A stretch of DNA of 64,000 bases from positions 43,757,226 through 43,821,225 of the forward strand of contig NC_059500.1 in NCBI RefSeq assembly GCF_018139145.2. The letters run 5' to 3'. A model generated the notes under the pieces. That model saw nothing but the letters and a program-made list of their open reading frames with translations, was not told the origin of the DNA and did no database searches. Positions 52,901 to 61,900 of the stretch are shown in pieces. How positions within the stretch are numbered: the stretch's first letter is position 1; each line of letters opens with the position of its first letter. This DNA is from Gymnogyps californianus. Lineage: Eukaryota; Chordata; Aves; Accipitriformes; Cathartidae. The position numbers and the translations under genes were made by a program.

Positions 52901-55900
52901 TCATTGTTCATTTTTATTTTTTGCAATGTGAGTAAATGTATGTGATAAGTTAGAGAGAAGGTATTTCAAGAACAGGTAGAACAGACTTCCGTGCATCTGT
53001 AAAATTAATTAGAAGTGAAAAGAGAGTAGATGTTTGCAGTTGGTAGGAATTCTTTCTTGAACGGTGTGAATTTTGTTTGTCTGCAGAATGCCAAATCAGA
53101 GCCTGTTGGTAATGCAGAAATATTGAACTGAATTCTCAGCAGCAATAGCTGACCATGCCAATTCTTGATTAGAAATTACTGGAAAAGAGAGCTCCTGTCT
53201 TGTGGAAATTCCAGGAACAATCTAGGGACAGGACTGCCTTGCCTGGCTGGCATGCCAGATAGTTAACCTACCTCATTTCCATTATTAATTTTGAAGGATC
53301 AGCATGATTCTATGGAACAGTGTGATTTTGGGAAATGGCATTTTTAAATAAAACTTTTAGCAAGCTCTTGACTCTTAAATATGGCTTTTAAAGTATTAAC
53401 TTCAGAAAACCAATAATGTTTGTTCGACAAGGCTATGTTCAGCATCCTGTGGGAAGTGCAGTCACCATCAGAGAGGGGAGTGCAGGTAAGACCAGGTAAA
53501 ATGTGTCTATTGGGTAGGCCCCAGGTACGTTCTATATGCATGACAACTAAGGTGCAAAGACCTTTTCCTAGTCTTTGTTATAGACTAGTCGTAGTCTTTT
53601 GTCATCAGATCTTGTTCAACACAAAATATCAGGTGATATTTTATGCCTATCCAACCATTTCTGAGGGCGGCATTGAATTTTTATGACCCTATCACTTTTG
53701 TTTATCATTTTTGTATGGCTGTGTCTCCCATACAAAAGCAGATGGTGTGGATTTAGAAAATTGCCCTTTTGTTTTATTATATTTTATTCTGCTGGTGGGA
53801 TTGATGTTTGCTGTAAAAGCTCTTTGTTAGATCCATAAGTAAAGCAACATTGTACAATATAGATCCAACAGGTAATGATTAAAATATGGCACACTTGAAA
53901 TTTTCTCTATTAAATTATGTTCCTTAGGGAAGAATCCACTATGTAACCATGTATTTTACAACTATTATAGCAAACTACAATATATATTATATACTGTACA
54001 TGATAAATGTGATACTGCAGGGGCAGAGAAACATAATAGTTTTTGTGCTGTCCTCGAAAATAAGAGAAAATAAAGACTTATCAGGATAAGAGAACATCTT
54101 TTTTTTCCAGGCCAGTATAAAACTTTCTTGTGAAAAGACTTATGAAATATTAAACTAACTTGAACTTTGCATAAAATATTAAATTAACTTTGCCTTGGCT
54201 TAAAGCCATTTCTTTGACAATGGAGAAGGATAATTAACTTAAAAGCCCGCAGGCTGACAGAAGTATAATACTGCCTGATACTATAAGGCAAATGCAGGAT
54301 GTACTCCAAAATGACTACTCAATAAATTGTACCTCTGAGTTGGAGGTACAATTCCCAAGCTACTGAGTAGGTACAAAAATCCTCTCTCATGTAGGTAAAT
54401 GACTTAAAATCTCAGTTGCAATATTTATTACTATCTTGTCCTTGGTCCAGGTAGTTAGGCTTTTCCCCCATGCATCTCCAGGAAAGCTAAGTATGTCTGT
54501 GCAGCCATGCTCCCTTGTTAGTGCTTCAGCCACAAGGTTGGAAAAGCTTTCAGCACTGTATCTGACACTGTATTATTATGTGACTCTTCAGCTTCTTCTT
54601 CGTTAATATGCTTCTGTTCAGCCATATAGCTCCTTCCTTCAAAACATTGCTATCCTTGACAAGTACTGTCCCATCCCATGCAGCAAAATGCAGTGATTTC
54701 ATTGCAGTTGAAGGACAGAAGATCCAGTGAGATGTGAGGCAAAAAGAAAATAGTGATTCAGAAAGCAAGGCTCTGTGTGGCTGTGTGGGTGTGGGGGGGG
54801 TTGGTGGGGGTGTGTGCGTGTGTGTGGGGGGTGTATGAAGGAGAGGGAAAAGAACAAAAATTTTTGCCTTGAGACAGTGAGCGTTTTGTAGGGGTTCCTG
54901 TTTATACGAGAAAAAGTCTTCAGTATTTCTTATCTGGCAAGATCATTTCAGCTTCTGTATTAACAGAAGAAAGAAAGAAGAGGCAATGTAATTTTTGACT
55001 GGGATGTTGTAATTTGATGAATCACTGTAGTAATATGTCCTAGCCAAAGTTTTTGCAAACCTGATTGCCAGTATATGCAGTATGTTTGAATGAATCAGCT
55101 GTTTGATGCAGGTAAGAACCAATAAAAGGTATTTTTGACTGCAGTTGCATAAAGATACAGTTGCCATACTACTGTTTTCATGTGATTAAAGACAACAAAA
55201 CTGGGCAGATATGTGAGTTTCTTCACTGTAAGTATCAGAGTATCAGAAGAGATCTCTTACTAGATTGCAGAAGTAGCTTAATGTTTAGACATCTCTTTTT
55301 TGAGCGTGATAAGTGAATGTTGATCTGTACAGGTCTGATCTGAATTGAATTATCCTGACTGATGCCATCTGAGAATGACACATCATTTCTTTTAATTCAT
55401 TTTATCCCAGGCAAAATGTTTATACATTTTACAACTTACCTTTAATCTAGCTAAACAAAAACCCATCAGCAGTAAGAGAGATCAGTGGTCTCTTATGTAG
55501 TTTAATTTGTGACTTCCAGTTTAATCATCAGCCTCTTAAATTTTTTAATTCTTAGAGATATTGAGGGTTCATGATTCTTCTCAGGTTTAGCTGTGGTAGC
55601 TGCAGGAGTTAATCACGTTTTAGCCCTATTGCAGCTAAGTCTCACAGAGTTTATGCATGTAAAGCTTCATCTTCCTGATTGTGGGCTTCTCTGCTGGGGT
55701 CTTTGCTTGGAAAGACCTGGAAGAGAAAGCCTCACACCCATGTGCCTGCATTTCTCCTAGCTGGCTGATTAGCAAGCAGTAGCCTGTTCAAACTAGTTGT
55801 ATCTGAGATGATGGAAGAGGAAGCAGTCTCAGACCTATAAGATAAACAATAAGCTTGGATGGCCCTTGAGGGGCATACTTCAGGGTTCCTTTTATGGAGA

Positions 55901-58900
55901 GTATACTTTTTGGAAGGTTATTATTAATAGGTAGTAGTAAGATACTAAAAAGCCATTCAGGGCGTTACACATGGGGAGAGGAAATGCTGGTGAAATCATG
56001 TATCTTGGACCTGCAAGAGGGGAAGGAGAAGAGAATAAAATTATGCTTAGCGAATAGAAGGGCAGAGATCAGGAAAGGTGAAAAAAAGATATTACTGATC
56101 TTTAAAACAGCATGTGAGGACTGTCAATGGAAGATCTACATTGTGCCTTGATCTTGTAGAAAAAATAGGTAAGAAATCAAGTCACCACAACAGACAGTAG
56201 CTCATGCTGGTTTCATGTTGGTTTCTGAACTGTGAGCAGTCATAGAAGCTGAGTAGACAGCTCCCCCAGCCTCAGAAGAGGTGGTACCAACTTAGGAGAG
56301 GAAACTTTCCACATAAGTCTGTCAGAGCTGAAGATGTTACCTGACCTAGAGAATGCCATTTCTTTTATATGCTCTTTGAAAACCATTATCTGATGTGAGA
56401 ATTGAGGGATAGCATACTTCTGTTCCAAATATACAAAAGAGGCAGCACATTGCAGGGAACACTTGTTTTGTGCAGTGTTCTTTTTGTGTTATTATGGATA
56501 AGTTCAGATTTAAGCCCTGGAAGATGAAAACAAAGGTTATTTTGAGGGTTCTATTGATCTTAAAATATCATTTTAATCAATATGAAAATAGTTTTGTAAC
56601 AATTTATTCAATTATTCTTCTTAACATAACTTCAGATCTATCAGTACCCTCTTTCTTGCTAGCTTTTGATTGCTTTAAAAGTTGTAGTAAGCAACATTGT
56701 GGTTATAGACTACAAGACCTGGTTGTTCCTGAAGGAGTATCTCATGATTTTTGTCCATGGATGGTGGTCTTTTTTGCCAGTAATGATTATCTGAGGAAGT
56801 GATGTCATGCTGAAAGTACTGACTTCTACAACTTCTAAGATGCTGCAAATCAGATTGAGGGTTAAATGTTGCTTTCGTAGTCCTATGGTAGAATTGATAG
56901 ACGGCACCCATTTGTGCTAAGATGAATGTTTGCAGTAGCATTCAATTTTTTATCACTGTATTTTGGCAGAGTAGATCTTTTACCTGATGCACAGATGTAG
57001 AATTGTCTGTCCAGCATAGGATAAAACAGTATTTAACCTGCTCTCACTTGTATAACACTGTGGTCATCGCTAAGTTTTGTTTGTTGGTACAAGAAGGTTT
57101 GCTGTGTTAAAATAGAATGTGTGAGATGCTACCTAGCTGTCTTGGTAATCTATTAAAATAGAAATACATTTTCTGTGATTCTGGCATCAGATAAATACCC
57201 AGTTCAAATAATAAAGGTGCTTGGAGTAGAAAATGTTGTCCGTGTGAATAGGTTATGCAAATGTGATCTTTATGTGTCACTGAATTATTTCAGTGGTTAT
57301 CACTGGTGAATGGGAAGAGAAATAATTCAGTATTAATGTACTGAGCTGTGTCAGGGATAGCATGTACCTGTTTATGCACTTCCCTATAGATGTCCTTGGC
57401 TGGTCAGTTTTGTACGTGGCAGCTCTCAGACCATAGCTCCTGATCTATGGTTTGGAGTTACATCCGTGTGCGCAGGGGAGCTGCTGCTTAGCCCAACGGT
57501 TCTAATCTTCCTGTTAACTTTGCCTCTAATGGGACAGCACCTGCTATGTGAATGCAAAAACTAGGATGGGACTTCTAACTGTGGCTGGTGCAGATTGTCT
57601 GCAAGCCCGATCTATTTCTATCTACATCAAATTTATGCTGTTTTCTAGAAATGTATCATAGAATCATAGAATATCTCGAGTTGGAAGGGACCCATAAGGA
57701 TCATCGAATCCAACTTGTCTTTGGGAGAACAGATTACTTACGTGGATAAGAATATTTGTTAAGAAAATGGAGGATTTCATTTAGGAAAATAATAGCAAAC
57801 ATCTTGTGCTTTCTAGTAACGATTAAGAGTGACATTTTAGGTTGGTTTTGGTATGTTTTGCTCCCTTTAGGAGTTTCCAGAACTACAGGAAGAACTAACT
57901 GTCCAAATGTATGCTACAACTTTATTAATGTCAATTTATTTTGTTATTAATAATTAGTTTGGTAATACATGATTTGGTATTGGAAGGTTCCTCTTCAAAA
58001 ATCATGCTTTCACACTTCTTTTAATGAAGAAAATTCTTCAGGCTGTTGAAACAAGATGTGGACTGTCACTTTTCTCTCTTGTCAGTGGGGCTTACATCAT
58101 CAGAATGTGAAGCACAGACTGTTTGTTCTGGCCTCTTTTGGCCTTGAAATCTGTGAAATAGAAACTTGAATTGCTAAGACAGCTTACAGGTTGACTTTGT
58201 ATTTTAACATTAGTAGAATAGTTGTCATATTTTATTAGAAAAACCTCATTGCAAAAATACTTTGCTAAAAGTCACAAATGAGAGATTAGGGAGTGAAATG
58301 GGGTAGTTGTGTGCAAATGAACAGATTCTTACTCAGAGAGAGGTAGAGTCATTAAAATAACCAGTTGTAGTGGTTGAAATGAAAATATGTCTTCTCTGGA
58401 GTGACCAGAGAAAGGCAGTGTGCAACAGAAACCCCTGAACGACTTCAGAAATTTGTTTTTCATTCCTTTTCCTTTGGGAAAGACTTGGCAGTAGCTAGTA
58501 GGCTACCTCGACTGCATGTTTGTCTTAGGTAGAAATATTCTGAAAGAAACCAGCAGTTGTTTGGAGGAATAGTGTTTTAACAGCCTGACCAAGATCGGCA
58601 CCGTCTCACTTGTTAGTCTGCTTCCTGTCATATTAAAAACTTAGCTTAATAAGCTCCATCTCAGAGTTCTTGTTAAGCTCTTGAGAACAGTCCAAGGAGA
58701 TGGCCTGTCCTTCCATAGTCTGTTCTGGTTCATATGTGTTGATGAAATTCTGGTGTGCTGGAGTTAAAGAATCAGTCCTTAGATGGCTAGTTGACCTGTT
58801 TGGATTATGAAGAGATGGTCTCCATAGCTTTCTTGCTCCGCTATATATGTTCTCTTTGTATTCTGCTCTTTATAGCTGTGCTTTTCTCATTTCTTCAGAA

Positions 58901-61900
58901 GTCAAGGGTAGGGTCCAGGAACTTCCAGCCTTGGAATTCTTCAATTTTTGTGTAATTATTCTGTCTCCATTCCTGAAGAGGTAATAAAGAGGGGGGGGCA
59001 TGATGGCACATACAAATGAGTGAAAGATGCTGGGTGGTTTGTTTGATTTTTTTTTTTCTTAGAAATATGAACTCTTCTTTTCCTTTTAAACAGCTGTTAA
59101 GACAAAGAGGGTCTTCCATCTTTGGTATTTCTCCTCCCACATGATTTTCTACAGATTTTAGAACTGCAGTATACCTGTGTAACAAGGCTACGGCTAACGT
59201 GAGTTTAACAAAGCTACAGCTAACATGTGAGTTGTAAAAACAAGTGAGCAGATTTTAGTGCTTGAGAGAATGAATTCTAAAGACAACACAAAAAATTTTT
59301 TAATTTTTCAGAAGAAAACACTTATGTACCTGATGACATGAATAGGTCTGACATTCATCCCTGAAACTCAGATGACTGTTGCTAGTTCTATATGGGATAG
59401 TGTTTTATGGAATATGAGCAACAGGAAGCAAATCGTTTTATAGGTACAGAATATGTAGATATAGAAGAGCATCAGATGGCTTGAAATTTTTTATATTCTT
59501 GTTTGCACTCGATTCCTAGAGGTGGGTGACTTTGTAGATTTAATTATCAATTTGTCAGTTCATTCAGTTTCCTTCTTTTTCAGGGTTGAGTCATTTGCGA
59601 TGCAGTTATGATGAACCTAAAGAAAAGGACTTCTGTACGCTGAATAACAGTAAAAAAGGATGAGCTCATGAACTTTATTTTCATTCTTTAGGGTGGTAGA
59701 TCAATCAGAAATGTATGCTGCAGAAGAATGATATGACAAAAAATATATTGAAAAGAGGAAAATGGAGACAGTTTATTGCCGGTAAAGGCCTACAGCTTAA
59801 ATTAACATATCTGTTCCAGACACTGTACTCTTCAGAAAGCTGTCTGTCTTTCCCAAAACATAGGGAATAGAGAATAGATGTCCTGGTTTTATTACCCAAA
59901 GGTATTTTGATGGCTGTGTTCCATATAAGGGAAAGAGAACCAAGTTTCTTCCTTGTATCCAGATAGAGGTAAGATTAGACACAGAGGAAAAAGGTTAGTT
60001 CAAAAAAAATTGCACATTTGTAATTATTGAGGATATTATACTAATTATATAATTCTGTTGAAAGATTAGTTTTTTATTTGATATCCAGAATCCTAATTCA
60101 AAATAACAAAAAGTACATCAGCCTGTGTGCAACGACAACAACAACAAAAATGTTTAATTGCGTATATTTTGTTCTGAAACATCTACCTTAGCATCAGTCA
60201 GATATGTTTCTCCAATTAAGAAGTGTAGCTCATTAAAGGAAAATAAACTGGAAAGTTTCCATGCAGCTAGCTTGACATTCATGATGTGCACAAGAGAAAA
60301 ACATCACCTTACATTTTGTGTATGCAATTATGAAGAAGGTAGCCACTTCCCTGCAATATTTTGCTTTCACACAGTTGGTCTGTCTCTTCTTTTCCTTGTG
60401 TTTGGAAGGCTCCTAATTTTATTAAGTGCAGAACAGACTCAGTTCCCTTTACAAGTGAGAACAACTCAAAGCCCTCAGTGCTTCACCGGGCGTGTTCAGC
60501 TTCTGAAGAGTCAGGGTGAAAGCCACTTCCTTTATCTAGTTACTGATTTCAGCCGAGCAAAGAAAAAGGGGAAAATGAAAATTACAACTTACTATATATA
60601 GTTTGCTGTGCGTATTTCCACGTTCTTTGGGACTGCTTTTCATATTAGATTTGTGAAGTTGTCCTGGTTTCGGCTAGGACAGAGTTAATTTTCTTCCTAG
60701 TAGCTGGTATAGTGCTGTGTTTTGGATTTAGTAGGAGAAGAATGTTGATAACACACTGATGTTTTTAGTTGTTGCTAAGTAGTGTTTATACTAAGTCAAG
60801 GATTTTTCAGCTTCTCATGCCCAGCCAGCAAGAAGGCTGGAGGGGCACAAGAAGCTGGGAGGGGACACAGACAGGACAGCTGACCCAAACTGGCCAAAGA
60901 GCTATTCCATACCATATGACATCATGCCCAGTATATAAACTGGGGGGAGTTAACTGGGAGGGCGGATCGCGGCTCGGGAACTAACTGGGCATCGGTCAAC
61001 GAGTGGTGAGCAATTGCATTGTGCACCACTTACTTTGTATAGTTTAATTCTTTTAGTATTGCTATTGTCATATTATTATTATTATCATTATCATTGTTTT
61101 TCATTCCTTTCTGTCCTATTAAACTGTCTTTACCTCAAATCACGAGGTTTTTTTTCCTGATTCTCTCCCCCATCCCAGGGGTGGGGGGGCAGTGAGCGAG
61201 CGGCTGCGTGGTGCTTAGCTGCCGGCTGGGGTTAAACCACGACAGAAGTGTTTTGAAAAGCTTTTTCCACATGTACATGAAGCTGCTTATCTGTTACTTT
61301 GCTGCTAAAGGGACTTCTGTCAGGTTAGATCTTGTTTGGGTTCTAAACCGGGATCTCGTATGAAACCCAGATTTCTTGGCTTTCTTGGGAGCTATGAAGC
61401 CAAGGAAACATGTCAGATCCCACAGTAAATGCATTCCTTCAGCCAGTGGTGAAAAGTGCTACAACTGAGGACAATGCTTGATGTTTAACTTACCTTTTGA
61501 AGTGTCTTGGTGATTGGGCTTTGTTTTTTCTCACCATTGTCACTCATTGCAATTGTCTTCTAATGTGTTACAGAACAGGAGCAAACGCCTGGAGAAAGTC
61601 CATGTTGTCCTTGGGAATAAATCCTGTGATTTGGATTCGCTCATTTCTACTCTGGCCTATGCCTACTTTCTAGACAAGGTAATGGAAAAAATGGGCCAAG
61701 TGGTCTTAACTCATTTGTTCCAGGTTGTTACAGACATCTTATTGTTAAGTCAGTTAAAACATACTGTAAAAACATTATTCTGGACAATGATTTTGTTATA
61801 ATCAGATGTGAGGTTCTTAAATAGAAACAATCTACATTTCTTTCCATGGAAAAATTAATGAGAGGGTATTAGGTGGCTTATTCAATAGCAGCAAAGAATC

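Larger units (their letters stand above)
25973..61573 (+). other. PRUNE2: PRUNE2 intron 1 (35.6 kb)
   Basis: The intron runs from the GTGAGT donor to the GTGTTACAG acceptor. It hosts an ancient LINE relic, two nested ERV LTRs, a CR1 tail, a 1.15-kb LTR, a CR1 tip and a sense LTR close to the acceptor. I recognise no additional exon or host gene inside it. Open frames of 60-150 codons in it start mostly at non-ATG codons and show no recognisable domains. Confidence 0.9.

Noticed and set aside
60158..60601. 147-codon frame in intron 1
   Set aside because: Starts at TTG, composition like neighbouring DNA, no domain, and a frame of this length is expected by chance in 64 kb.
60769..60984. 71-codon frame similar to frames at 2,815-3,162 and 20,590-20,802
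   Set aside because: The shared protein-like sequence is explained by the shared LTR promoter region, not by a gene family.
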